Program-made: the position numbers and the translations under genes
The notes under the pieces: model-generated
What the model was told of the DNA's origin: nothing
What the model saw: only the letters and a program-made list of their open reading frames with translations
Databases searched by the model: none
In this document: one piece after another, positions 39,601 through 51,675 of the stretch
Layout of the letters: the number at the start of each line of letters is the position of its first letter
How positions within the stretch are numbered: position 1 is the first letter of the stretch
From: Larus michahellis
Lineage: Eukaryota; Chordata; Aves; Charadriiformes; Laridae
Direction: 5' to 3'
Assembly (NCBI RefSeq): GCF_964199755.1
Contig: NC_133896.1
Span: 97,278,200 to 97,342,199 of the forward strand
Length of the DNA: 64,000 nucleotides

Positions 39601-42413
39601 TATCAAACACCACAGAGCACCTACTACCCAAAAAAGTCGCTTTTCAAATACATTTCCATACTGCGCATCTGTTCTTCTTTGTCCCCTTGTGTCCCACAGA
39701 CAGGCCCGTGGGCTGCCAGCGCTGCTCCCAGGCACGTCCCTGCTGTCACCCCATGTGCCCTGTGATGGCCACCTGCGCCTCCCACCTCTCCTTCCCGGAC
39801 CCCTGCCTCCCTGGACAGCCCTTCCACCAGCTGGGTTCAACCTCTGAGGCTCCAGTCGCAACCATCCCGTGCTGTAGGTCTTTGACTGTGTACAAAGAAA
39901 CAGCTTCCTCTTACTACAGCTGTGCCTGGTGCCCGGCTCAGGATGGTGTTTATCTCAGCAGGGGCCTCCTAAATGCAGCAGTAATAATAAAAGTAATTAC
40001 TCCTGCTCTGCAGAGGAGCTCAGCAGAGCCTGCGCGCCCTCAGAGCAGATACGCTGGTCAGAGCAGTCAGCCCCCAAACCTGCTCATGGGATGTCACCCG
40101 TATGTGCAACCTCAGGGCTGTCTTGGGGCACATCAGACAAATGCCTACATGAGCAGGAGAGGGCCCCTCCGTAGCCCTGCAGCAATTCCCTGACAGATTT
40201 CGAGTCTGAGCTCTAAGCCACAGGATTTCAACAGGTAGGGGTGCAGCAGAAACAAACCAGCATTTTTCCTCCCTGTGTTTTGGTTCTAGCTTAACAGTTC
40301 TGAAAATATTCAGCATGAATCAAGCCGCTGACATGGAAAGTTGTTCATGTCTAGCATCGTTAAAAGAAGCGAAGAAGAAGGCCATATAGTGGGTAGCGTC
40401 GGGCATGTGATCAGTAGGCGCTGCTGCAGTGAAAGTGTTACAGGCTTTCAGATGTTAAACAGAGTTGTCTGCTGTTGGTCAGATCTAGCAAGCCAAACGC
40501 TATGCTCCTGGCTGCTGAGGACTCCAGCGCATCAAACGCTGAGCTGCACAGGTCTTTAAACGCAGAGCCAGGTCCTCAGAAGATGCACAGTGACTTCCAC
40601 AGGCCCCTCATCCGTCTGTAACAGATCAGCTGCCAACCCACTGCCCGCCATCCAGCCTCCCAGCAAGCCTCCCTCTAATATAACCGCTCCTTCCTACGCC
40701 CAGGACAGAGTCCTGCCAAGAAGAGAGGTTGCTCAAGAAGACGGGGTACGTGCTCCTCCCTTTCTGTGGTGTCCATCACTGAAGCAATGCGTTTTACACC
40801 ACTCAATCGGCTGGGACCTCGCTGTCCCAGCAGAGCAGCGTCTGTGCAAAACACACAACAGTCCTTGAGGTGGGGTCGAGAGAGCTGAAGTTGAAGACAA
40901 AAGGGGTTGAGGAGTCAACCTACTGCTGCTAGCTCCCATGGCATTAGGTCCCCGCAGCTCCTGCTCTATTCTTCAATGCACAGAAAGTTCATGGAAGCGG
41001 GGATTCTCCATAATGAGATGTTCCCCTAAAAAAACCACTTTGGTCCTTGCCACCAGCTACTAGCCACAATGATTTTCAGTGCATCCGCTCTGTGGCTTCA
41101 TGGGGCTGTGGTGGCCCTGCTCCCACCACACTCACAGCCCTGGACCCACAGCACTCGCTCCACGACCCAGTCCTGAGAGAAAACCTCCCCGAAGTTGAAC
41201 AAGAGTGCATGCTGAAACTCCTGATTTCTGGCTCTCAGAGGCCTGGTTTAATAGAAATAAATCAATTAGTTCCTAGGTCTAGAATGCTTGTACAAATGCA
41301 AGTGCCCTGCAAATGACTGTGATGAAGCTGCTATTTTCTCCTTCAGGAAAAAGCACTTAGTGCAAGGTTTTAAAACCTGAGCAGCATGCAAATGGCAGCG
41401 AGATAGGAATATGCAGTTTGGAACGACACCTTAAACCGCTCCTTGTCTTCTAGTGCACTTCAGGGATGCAGAGCAGAAAACCCAAGAGGCAGCAAGCAGC
41501 AGATCTCACCACTTTCTGTCCCAGCAGACAGCCCAGAATAGAGGTTTACATTGAAAAGGTCATGGGAAACCACAGGTAAAGTGTGGTTCACTGAGGCAGG
41601 CAGGTGAGTAGAACTCGGGGCAAGGTATTTGAGGGAGCGCAGGAGAGAAAGGGGAGGTCTGCGAGGGGCTTTGGCTGGGAGGCAGACGGGAAGCAGAGAC
41701 AGATTTCAGTTCACAGCCACGGAAATGTGTAAATGCTACATCCATCCCAGCAATTTTCTCTTGAGATCGTTTCATGGTGTGTCTGTATATAGCAGCTGAA
41801 GTACCTCTGAAAGCTATAATGAAGAGTACCAGAACGCAGTCTAATTTCTTGTCTCACTGTTCAGGCTATAATTTTGTCGGTCTTGCCTCAGCTCACTGTT
41901 CTCCGTGCTTTTTAAGTAAAAATGGTTCAGACGTTTTTAGCTTCATTGCTCTTTCAAGGAAATATGGCTCGTGCAATCACACCGTCCCCCTGGCCCTGAG
42001 CAAAGATTTTGAGCCCTGTGACCCAAGCCTGACAGAGGGAGTAGCAGCAAACCTGGAGAGGGTGACATGACTCCAGGCCCCACGGAAACTAGCAGCGCGG
42101 GGAGGAAAAAGGCAGCAGACCAGGCTCTGCTGCTGCCTGCTCTCCCCGGCGTGCTGCTGTGCTTGCTTGGGACAACTCTCCTACTCGGCCAGGGAGTAAG
42201 AGGAGCAGCCAGGGTTAGGGTGGTGGAAGGAAGAAGGCAGGGGTCTCAAACCCACAGGAGGGCAGATGCTACCCATCCCACCGGAACAGTGGAAATGGGA
42301 TCTTCTGTTCTGCATCTTAAAATAGAAACTAAATGTCCTGGAGCATCCTTGCTCTACCCATGGGTCGCTCTGGCTCAGGGCTAGGAAATTAAAAGTTGGC
42401 AGAGGCAACACTT

Positions 42414-42503
42414 CTTCTAGGTGACCCTGCTCTGGCACAGGGGTTGGACTGCATGATCTCCAGAGGTCCCTTCCAACCCCTGTCATTCTGGGATTCTGTG
42501 ATT
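42414..42503 (+). mobile_element. CR1 LINE 3' fragment
   Basis: Contains 'aggtgaccctgctctggcacaggggttggactgcatgatctcc', 'aggtcccttccaacccc' and a terminal 'attctgggattctgtgattc', which together match the CR1 3' end. It is truncated, non-coding and in + orientation. Confidence 0.9.
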
Positions 42504-44760
42504 CACACCACTATGAGGCGTGAGTGTTTGGTGGGTGTTGTGGGACACTAAGGCATTCAGGCATCTTGGCCAGTGTTGATTTGGACACTCCAAGTCCATG
42601 TAGGAGGCATGGTATCTCCCCGCATCCTCCCGCAGTGACATGGATGTCTGCCAGTCTGTCATGCTGCAGTCTGGAAAGGAGAAATGGCCAGATCTGCTTC
42701 CCAGTGAAAACACCCTGTGGGGTGGCAGCAGGTAACGCTAGGTGGGACACTGGGGCGACGGCAGAGATCAGTCAGCGACAGGAGAGAGCCACAAATACCC
42801 CTTTCAACTCTCCTGCATGCATACACAGGTGTGTGCACGCAGCCTCTGCTCGCAAACAGGAAAAGAGGATTAAAAATTCCTGCTAGCTGTCAGGCGAGTG
42901 TATTGCTGTGACCAGCAATGAGCAAAACCGAGAGGTCAGGAAACCAGCACAAACACCGCAGAGCCGTGGGCACCAGACAGACGGGCTTGGGCAGGAATCC
43001 CAAGTGTAGGATAGAAAGCATCAGTACTCTTACTGATAATGCCAAGACCCCAAAAGCCCTTTAGGACGGAGGAGGTGAGAGGGAAGAAGAGGGACACGGG
43101 CACCGCAGAAAGAGCCGATGCCGCAGCAGCCCTTTGCTGCGGAGGGATCCCGTTTGCTGACGATCCTCAGGCTGAGGTAGAGGGGAGGAATGGGAGAAGG
43201 GAAGGACACTGACTTGAGGAGCAAATGTAGCTTTGGCATTTGGGTTTGGCTCATAAGACCCCACCTCCAGTTCAAACTGAGCAACTGTTCCCCTAACCCA
43301 CCCTGCCTCCCGTAGGGCTTTGCTCCCTTCCGGCGATGGAAAGCCGTCCCATGCAGAAGGGGCAGTGATGCCACCAGAGGAAAACCTGTGTGCCCTTCCC
43401 TGCCCCACAGGCAGCTGCAACAGCAATAACCAGCCTTTCTGAGATTTAAGGCTGCTTCAATAAATGACTTGGCAGCCCCAGCTACTGAAAGGCTGTGCCT
43501 CACGAGAGGGCATGGTGAGAGCCCCAGCAGCATAGTCCATCACGGACCAGACAGCTTCATTTTCCAAGGCAGGAAGGAGGGACAGAGGTAACGACAGCCC
43601 TGCAGCTCCATGGCTTCTTTGCATGAAAATGTGAATGAGTTTCCCTGAAGAACAGAATGGTGCTTTTGAACACTGATGCCCTTCTTCTTGCATATGCTTT
43701 GGGCCTCCAACATTGTCCCTCTCATGTCTTCTGGGACCGCTCCACCCATGTAAGCCCACTGGGCTCCCTGCACACAGTGCAGCGTGGAGGCCGTGGGGAG
43801 GCACCGTGAGGTGAGGTACGGCAGTGGGTCCCCTGGCCCCCTCCACAGCCCTTCCTTGGTCAGGCGTCCCTGGAGAAGTCACCCTCCTCATTTTTAAAAG
43901 CCCCATCTCCTCTCCTCACCAGCAGCACCGATTGCCCGAGACTGGATGCAGAAGAAAACTAACCACAGCAGGATCCGTCCTTTGGTGAGCACGCTGCGAA
44001 ACATGTGTTCTAACATGACCAGCGTTTAAAGAAAGGAAAGTAGGATCGAACCAGTAATTTTAGAGAGGGGTTCGGCAGGATGCTGGCTTTGTTCGATCAG
44101 CCTGCTTTACGGGATGCAGAGCCTGAATTCCCAGTTCTACCTAACGGAGAGAGCTCCTCTACCTCAGAATACGCCTTAGGTGACACAGAAGAAAGACTTG
44201 GACCTGAAAGTCCCAGCCTAATACCTAACCATCGGATGAGAAAGAGAGTTGTTATGCTACCACCTACCCTTGTAGTAATATTATTTTGCTGTATAAAATC
44301 TGCTGCGGATGCAATCTACATGACAAACATTCCCTGTGGGCTAAGCTCACATCGTTGTCTGCTGTGCAGGTTGGGGATGCGCCACCGCTTTCCAGACTGC
44401 TGGAAGAGAGAACGGGGAAGGTAAAGGCTGAGCAGAAGGGAATCAATATCGGCAGGATCTGAATCTTCTGTGAATCTTATTTGATGTGAGCTGTGGTAAC
44501 TTCCTCCCATTTCTCCAAGGAGTCTGTACTGGTTCCGCAAGCTGCTGTGCATACATTATCCTGAAGCTGCTTGAGTTCCTTTTTGGACGCCACTGCAAAA
44601 ACTAGTAAGTTTTGTAAGAAATTTAAAGCAACCGATGCTGAATAGGCATATCCTGCTTAGGTGGCATGGTATGAACTTAAGTCTCATCAGAAGTTTGCAG
44701 GTTGTGCCAGCCAGGAAAGCTCTATTTACTTCACATCCAGACGGCAAGGTTATTTTCATG

Positions 44761-44905
44761 GCAGCATAGAATAATTCAGGTTGGGAAGGGTCCCCTGGAG
44801 ATGTCTAGTCCAGCATCCTGCTCCAAACAGGGTCAACCATGAGGTCAGATTACAGCTTTTCCCAGTCAGGTCTTGAAAACCTCCATGGACGCAGAGTATT
44901 TTAAC
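44761..44905 (-). mobile_element. CR1 LINE 3' fragment, minus orientation
   Basis: The reverse-oriented CR1 landmarks appear in order: 'atagaataattcaggttgggaagggtcccc', 'gatgtctagtccagc', 'ccatgaggtcagattacag' and 'aggtcttgaaaacctccatgga'. The copy is diverged and has no coding capacity. Confidence 0.85.
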
Positions 44906-47900
44906 AATACTTATTGTCAGAGGGGCATCCTGGCTTGCAGGATGAGTGATGCCTGAGTGGCACGTGCTAGGCACCACACCTCACACACTGGCTGTAGTGA
45001 CAGGGACCATGGTGTGAAAGCACAGCAAATAATCCTTTAAGCCACAGGGCTGTGGGGGACCAGCAACCCAGCCAGAGATGGCAAGATGGAGAGTAAAGAG
45101 CTTGGGAAGGAGCAGTAGCAGGGAAGAACAAATAAGCTGGGTGAAACTGCTGGAGATTTGGGAACTGGATAGGATGCTGAGACTGTGCCTAGAAACCAAA
45201 GGAAGAAACATGAGCATAGGCAGGAGAATGAGACAAAAGGGAACAGGAGTCCTCAAACACCCACTGAACAAACATAGCACAGAGGAACATTGGAACTGAT
45301 GGGCAAGGAGATGGGGGAAAATTAAGGGGGAACACTGAGACTTATGCCAGTTATTTGAAATCTTTGTCATCGAGCTTTGGAGACACAGAGGACTGAAAAG
45401 AAGAATTAGGGGAGATGGTGTTGGAGGAGGGGCAATGAAGAGGGAATGGACCAGGTCTGGGAACGATGACCTCTCTCAATTTTCTGTACATGGAGGGAGA
45501 AAGCCTGTAACGGAGCTGGAGATCCAGAAGTCTGAGCAGTCCTTTGCTGTTAGCAATACACCTGTGAAACCTGCTGGCACGTCCGCTCATTTGGAGGTTC
45601 CCACAACCCACTACTGACCGGTTTCTCTGCCATGCTCCAGTGACACCATCTTGTCACAGCCAAAGGCTGCGGCTTGTCCAGTGTTTAACTGCGGCCAATA
45701 TATGCCACATACTTGATTTGGGGGTAGGAAGAAGGAGAAGACTTCATGAGAGGGGCATTGCCTAAGCACTATATCAAAGAAGTTGTAAAGTTAAAAAAAA
45801 AATCGCTTCAAATATCACAATTGAGATTGCCTATGCAATTTTCATTCAGCCCTGCTTCTGCATGTGGTATAATTTAATCTAAATTAAATGCTCACGTGGA
45901 TTATTATCTTGCTCCACAAGACCTCTGCCACAGAGCAAACACAAGAAAGCCATTAAGTCCCGAACCCAAAGAGCTTCCAGTCTTAAGAAAACCAGAAAAG
46001 GGGGCGTGAAGGAACCCACCCCAGAAGGAGGTGGGGAGGGAGCACCAGTGAGCATGAGTTTAAATAGAGCAGCAACATTCACAACTATATTTTTTTTTCT
46101 CAAGTCAGAGTAATATTAAGAAAAGAGATAAAAATAATTAAAGCTGGAAACAATTTCACAAGCTCCTACTGCCCGTCTGCCTCATTAATCTGAGCAGGCT
46201 GGTGAGGGCAGGTTGCCACAGACCTCTCAGGACCAGAAGAGGGCAAAGGACTGGGGCCATTTGCAACGGGTGCCTCTGGGCTGGGGGGTAACATGGATTT
46301 AGGGGTGAGGAGGCTCCTGGGAGCGGCAGCACCAGGGGCTCCACTGACCCATGGGGCAAAGCAACAGGGAAGGTTTCAATGCTGGAAGACGAAGATGTGA
46401 ATCAGAACAACGGTGCTTTTTTCGGAAAAGCACTGGATTCCCCCTGCTGAATACCCCATAGCTCAGAGGCTGGGGACAGGTGCAAGGTAATGTCTCTTTT
46501 ATCGATCCCTGCTTAGCCGTTACGTTGAACAGATGACATTAGTAAAGTCTATTGCAGTAGCGCCTTGCAGTCCCAGCATTCTGGAACTGACACGAACACC
46601 TTGCTGGCAACAGTCCTTTGGGGATCGCCTACAAACGAAATCCATTTAAAAAAAAAAAATGCTAAAATGCTTCTGGATCTTTGCAGCTCTCTAACCCCAC
46701 TGGAGGAGCCATGGTCACCGGCCATTCACACCCAGCCCGCAACTCCCACAGCCCTCGCTAGACAGAACAGGCACCACGGTGTGTGCTTTTCCTTCCCATT
46801 TTAATCACACCAGTGTGGGTGTGTTGGACTCCTTCCAAGCTCGCAGCTAAAAAGCCTCTGCTGGGGATGGGTGGGACGGCTTCCCCCCTGCCTTGGCTGC
46901 TCCAGACATGGTTAGCAAATGCATTTCCCTGAAGGTGAGCAGTATAGGGTGGACGACAGCACAAGTTCAGCTGTACACATATAATATAAGCATGATGAAT
47001 GTAGTCTGTGTCACACCGTTTTGGAGCTCCCAAGGGGACAAGAGGGCTGTAGAGCCCTTCATGGGTCATTTGGTCTATAGTCTGGTAGCTATATCCTCCA
47101 CCAAGGACACCTGCAAATGTGTCACCTGTAGCAACTAGGCAGTGACTCACCACACTCATCCAGTACCATCCACCAACCTGCCTCGGGGTAGTCACAGTCT
47201 CAGTTAAAGGCATTGGCGCTGATCAGTCACGGTGAAGTCCTGTATGGGCACTTCCACCATCCCCAGCCAGGCTAAAGCCGGTACTCTCACACCCCTCACA
47301 CCTCATGGGTATGAGTGCTCTCTACGGCACTTCTCCCTCCTACCACCCTTATCCACAAAGAGATTAGCTTGGGTAGCTGCAATCAGGAGACAGGACCCAG
47401 GCAGCCAGAGTCCTGAGGCACGCTTGTTAAGGTAACTAATGTCTTAAAAATAAATAAACTCTGCTGTCCGTAGTATCTCCTTTTCGTCTTGCCCACCTAC
47501 AAGTTAGCCTGTAGCCACCCTGACCAGTGGGTGCATAAAGGGGAAGAACACTTTCCCTCCTTCCTGCTGGGACCTCAATTTTTGCACACCTGGGAAGGGA
47601 AACCTCAGCCCTGCAGCCAAGCTTCCTGCTTGTGACAACCTGTGTCACCCTCGTGACAACCCACAGCGAGCCACACTTGCTGTGCCAGAGTGGATGGTGG
47701 GCACAGCCCAACCCCGGGAGAGAGAAGGCCCACCAGGATCATTCATACCCCACAGAGCCCTCCCAGGAACCACAGTTCGAGGAGAATGAGCCTCAGAGAC
47801 CTGATCTCAGACCTCAGGGGAAGCCACATCGCTTGAGTTCGTGGCTGTAGTCATGATCTGGCCATGGTAGATGTGGCGAGCTGTGGTCCCAGGAGAAGGA

Positions 47901-48339
47901 CGCTTCCCCAGCATCACTATCCTTCCTGGCTTCCTCCCCGATTACCCAGCACTCTTTCATCTCAGGTTTGAGGTAGTTTATTTAAAGACTTTTTTTAATT
48001 CTCTCCCTTTTTAAAATCATCTCTACTTTGATCATTGTTTTTAAGCTAACGATTTTTTTAAGTGCGAACTTTCTCTACCAAGCCGCACGCTCCCAGCATC
48101 TCCCGAAGGGGTTTTGCTCCAGCCGAAGGGCATTCCACGCCCCCCCCCCCCCCCCAGCCCCCCCGGCTCCGCCACAACGCGGGCGCTTTCGGGGCCAAGC
48201 GCAGCGCCCGGATTTTGGTTTCCCATCTCTCTACTTCGCCTCCCGGGCAGAAGCAGGTCAGTCCCTCCGCAAAGCACTCCCCCCCCGCCCCTCAAACCCC
48301 GGCTCCAAAATTAGCCAAGACCCCCCCTCCGCCAGGTCC

Positions 48340-48617
48340 CTTTGGGGAGCGGGGCGACACCTCGGGAGCTTGAGGACGGGAAGGGGAGCGCAGACCCCGG
48401 CCCGGCCGCCCCCTCCCCGGGCACGGCGGGGTCCCGGCCCGGCAGGGGCGGGGGGCGGGTGGGGAGGAGGCGGCCAGCCCGGCTCCGCCCCGCGGCTCCG
48501 CGCCGGGAGGACGGCAGGAGGGAGCGGGTCGGGCCGGGAGGCTCCGGGACCGGGACTGGGACCCAGCCCTGCTCGGTGGCGGCGGCGACGGCGGTGCCAC
48601 ATCCCGGCGGGCCCGAG
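48340..48617 (+). other. DRD3: Candidate 5' non-coding first exon of DRD3
   Basis: A strong donor, GAG|GTAAGT, sits at 48,617/48,618 inside the CpG island. Spliced to the acceptor at 51,383/51,384 it would supply the missing 5' UTR. The left boundary is a guess, because no transcription start can be read from sequence alone. Pairing with DRD3 is inferred from position and strand. Confidence 0.4.
48445..48464 (+). promoter_or_regulatory. G-quadruplex-prone GC-box cluster
   Basis: Four G runs of 4, 6, 3 and 4 bases are separated by single bases (C, C, T). This fits the G-quadruplex consensus with one-base loops and also contains overlapping GGGCGG-type Sp1 sites. It lies about 155 bases upstream of the candidate first-exon donor. 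Confidence 0.65.
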
Positions 48618-49156
48618 GTAAGTCCTGATTAATGCCCCCCCGCCCGGTGCCGGCGGTCACCTTCCCCGCAGCTACCCTCCCTCCCTTGCCCCCCCACCCC
48701 ACCCCGGGTTTCCCCCGCCTCCCTCGCCCCCCGCGGTATCTCCGGGGCAGGCGGCAGCCCCGGGCCAGGGGCGCGGCGGGAGCCGCGGAGCTGCCGCTGC
48801 CCCTCGGGTGCGGAAGCGGCGGGCGCGCACCAGCACCCGCAGAGGGAACCGGACCCAAAGCCGCGGCCACGGCTGGACCCTGCGCCCCGACCCCGGACCC
48901 CTCCCCTCCACCCTGTAACCAACGGCTGAACGCACGCCCGGACCCCGCCGTCCGGACCGGGACCTGCACCGGGACCCCTCCGAGGCTGAGACCCGCGGGA
49001 GGAGCATCCCTCCCTTTCCCCCTCCGGCTGCCTGTCCCCACGGCAGCGACCCTTGTCCCTGCCGCAGATCGCTGCCCGGCTGCCCCGGGTGGTGGTAGCC
49101 CGGTATCCTGGTGCCCCGGTGTGCCTGTAGCCCTGCATCCCGCCACCCCCGTTGGT

Positions 49157-49450
49157 GGGTATCCCAGTACCCTTGGCACATCTGTATCCTGGTACCCTGG
49201 CACATTCGTATCCTGGTACTCTGGCACATCAGTATCCCGGTACCCCCAGAACAGCTGTATCGTGGTACCCCCAGAACAGCTGTATCCCGGTACCCTGGCA
49301 CATCAGTATTCCAGTATCCTGGCACATCAGTGTCCCAGTATCCCCTGCATATCCGTATCCCAGTATCCCCTGCATATCCATATCCCAGTACCCTGGCACG
49401 TACATATCCTGGTACCCCTGACACATCCGTATTCCTGTACCCTGGTACTC
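49157..49450. repeat. 24-bp minisatellite, about 12 copies
   Basis: A 24-base unit close to 'ctggcacatcagtatcccgg' followed by 'tacc' is repeated about twelve times, with two main variants: one carrying cagaacagctg and one carrying ctgcatatcc in place of the middle block. Most units contain GGTACC or a one-base variant. Degenerate units extend left to about 49,099. The unit length is a multiple of three, so every reading frame stays open and encodes an 8-residue periodic peptide (such as YPGTLAHQ). That explains the long open frames on both strands, which I do not regard as genes. It lies in the candidate first intron of DRD3. Confidence 0.9.
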
Positions 49451-50932
49451 GCCTGGTTTGGCAGCACCCTGGCCACAGGCAGAGCGAGCAGAGCCAGGGG
49501 GTGTGTGGGGCAGTCCAGGGCTGGGGGTCCTGGTAGGGCTGGGGCCGGGGAACTGGGAGGAATCATGGTAGGGAAGACTGGTCTCCAGGTGAGAGTCGAA
49601 AATAGTGTTTTAGGATGTAAGGGGCAGGAGACAGGGCAGGAAACCCACAGGCAAATGGTGTAATGCGGTGCCTTAAGCCTTTTGGTTATGTTGTGCATGC
49701 TATTTCGTTCATTCCCTGTCGTGGCTTTGCTTATCAGCTAGGCAGCTGCTTAATGCAGGTTTTTTCCAGCGCTACAGAACTAGCCTTTCTTGGCCCCAGA
49801 CAATACAGGTTTCCCAGACTGGGAGCTGTGTCGGTGCAAGGGACACTGCAAAATGAGTCCTGTCTTTGGGTGGCTGCAGCTGAACTGTTTTATGAACAAA
49901 CAGTCCTGGACTTAGCAGCAGCGCTTGCAGTATGGGAGATCCTTCAGATCCAGTAGAAGGCTTAACTTCTTTGTCAGGGGCAGGCAAAAGAATGAGAGAG
50001 GAGAGACAAGCACAGGCACTTTCAAACAAAACACGTGTTGTAAGAGATTGTTTCATCCCTGTCCTGAGGGATCTGTGTTCACGGGACAGAGGGGAGTTCA
50101 GTTTCCATCTCATTCAGCCCTTGTCCTCTCCCAACTACAAACCAGCGGGCGCAAGTGACACTGGTTTTAAGGATGAATATGTGCCAGGGGGCTGGAGAAA
50201 TTTATACCTATTGCACAGCTGCTCTTCCAGGAGTGTGTGCACCACAGACGCTGCTGTTCAAGGGGTGAGGTGGAACAAAGAGTAATACCTAGACCACTGG
50301 CATTGCAACATTTTGTCCTTGCCTTTCATACCTGTCACACTGATGATGATGAGTTCAGCAATGGGAGCACTAGCAAAGGAAAAAAAAAAGGGATACGAGC
50401 GATTAAATGTCACAGAACGACCCTGGGACAGAAGCCTTCATATACCTGGAAAAAATCGTCCTCCTTCTAAATCAAGAAAGGGTAGGTTCCTGAGCACAAT
50501 CACAAACCTATTGTAAGAAAAAGAAATGCAGAGTACGCTGCAAGCATCCTTCCATTATTTCATCCCAAATGACAAGTTGATTTGCTCTTCAGCACAGGAA
50601 GCGGATCTTCTGGCCAGGCATGGAAAATGCAGAGCTCAACAATGGATGACATGGGGGCAGCGCCGACAGTCAAGATTTGGCCAGGCGGGCAGGGCTGAAG
50701 CAGAGTGCTGTTTGAACAAAAGGCCTAGGACAAGAAACACGTTGCAGGAAAAGAGTAATTCTGTAGGTGGTGCTTACTGCTGGGCAGCCAGTGTTCAAGA
50801 GGCTACTTGAGCGCTGCAGGTGTGGTTTCTCTGCCAGGCTGCCAAGCACTCGACTGCGTGAAGTTATTGAAGACATTTTTTGATGAGTGGAAAGGGAGGG
50901 TAATTCCCAGAAGAAAAGATACCAGGTCCAAG

Positions 50933-50985
50933 CTAGGTGATCTTAAAGGTCTTTTCCAACCCAAATGACTCCATGATTCTGTTCT
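50933..50985 (+). mobile_element. CR1 LINE 3' terminal fragment
   Basis: 'ctaggtgatcttaaaggtcttttccaaccc' followed by 'ccatgattctgttct' is a diverged CR1 3' terminus in + orientation, about 400 bases upstream of the first DRD3 coding exon. Confidence 0.75.
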
Positions 50986-51387
50986 AAGCTTCTGGCCAAG
51001 CCCTGGTTTGGGTAACTGCGTTGAGTCTTCCCCAGCGCTAGAAATTGTTGTCTTTCAGAGTGTGCTCTTGCCCAGCCGACTTGTATTGTGGTGTGACTTT
51101 GGTGCATCTTAAAACCGTTGGCGCCTTCCATAGAGCTGCACTGCTTGGTGAGCTGGTTGCACCTTTCAGACGCACACAGGAGGTGAAATCTTTGAAACCT
51201 TGCATTCTTCTCTTGGCTTAGATTCAGTGAAAAACCAAGCAAGACTTTAAACAAAGCTCTGCCTATACATAAGCAGAAAAAAGGCTTTTATAACTGGCTT
51301 GGAAGTATGAAAGTCCACAAGAGGTACCATTCTCCAGAATTATTGTATAGCCCTGATTTTCAGTCATCTCTTTCTCTTTGCAGCGGC

Positions 51388-51675
51388 ATGCCCATGGCGC
51401 TCTTCACAAGAATGAGCAGTCATCCTAACACCACTGACCTCATTCCCTGTGCGGCAGACAACACTACAGAGCCTGAGCTGCCACACTCACATGCCTACTA
51501 CGCCCTCTGCTACTGCATCTTGATTTTGGCCATCATCTTTGGGAACGTGCTGGTCTGCTTAGCCGTGCTGAGGGAACGCACCTTGCAAACCACGACAAAC
51601 TACCTTGTGGTGAGCCTGGCGGTGGCGGACTTGCTGGTGGCTACTTTGGTGATGCCATGGGTGGTGTACCTGGAG
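51388..51675 (+). CDS. DRD3: DRD3 coding exon 1 (N-terminus, TM1, TM2)
   Basis: The acceptor is ctctttgcag|CGGC at 51,383/51,384 and the donor is CTGGAG|GTGAGT at 51,675/51,676, leaving phase 0 after 96 codons. It encodes the glycosylated N-terminus, TM1 ([11 protein letters not shown]) and TM2 ([15 protein letters not shown]) up to residue E96. Two in-frame ATGs lie close together at 51,388 and 51,394. The first has a purine at -3, the second a G at +4; the second lines up with the mammalian start (Met-Ala). The frame is also open upstream to 51,307, but this precedes the acceptor and is intronic. Confidence 0.95.

Larger units (their letters stand above)
27629..48060. other. Large intergenic region between the tRNA-Val genes and the DRD3 promoter
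   Basis: I find no protein gene in these 20 kb. Open frames on both strands overlap, have no recognised domains and no convincing exon pairs. I looked specifically for an immunoglobulin V-type exon (TIGIT) and zinc-finger repeats (ZNF80), which lie between ZBTB20 and DRD3 in mammals, and saw neither. The region holds CR1 fragments at about 35,935, 42,414 and 44,761, A-rich and AAAC/AAGC simple repeats, and a 14-bp tandem repeat at 39,552. Unrecognised lncRNAs or enhancers cannot be excluded. Confidence 0.55.
48060..49090 (+). promoter_or_regulatory. CpG island, candidate DRD3 promoter
   Basis: The segment is very GC-rich and dense in CpG, with GC-box (Sp1-type) sequences such as the G-run cluster at 48,445-48,464 and no clear TATA box. 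It lies about 2.8 kb upstream of the first DRD3 coding exon. That coding exon begins with a splice acceptor only four bases before the first ATG, so a 5' non-coding exon must lie upstream; this island is the best visible candidate. Long open frames on both strands here are a by-product of base composition. An alternative is that the island belongs to a different transcript. Confidence 0.55.

Noticed and set aside
44080-44424. 114-residue open frame with a possible hydrophobic segment
   Set aside because: I considered a membrane or immunoglobulin-type exon because TIGIT lies near here in mammals. There is no Ig-fold cysteine/tryptophan pattern and no clear exon borders.
47966-47980. Sequence resembling the let-7 seed (TTGAGGTAG)
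   Set aside because: Only the first bases match let-7, and no complementary arm for a precursor hairpin is visible nearby.
48632-49663. 343-residue open frame on the + strand, with long overlapping open frames on the - strand (48,292-49,227 and 48,672-49,424)
   Set aside because: All lie in the CpG island and the 24-bp repeat. High GC and a repeat period divisible by three keep several frames open at once. The predicted peptides are low-complexity or periodic and resemble no known protein.
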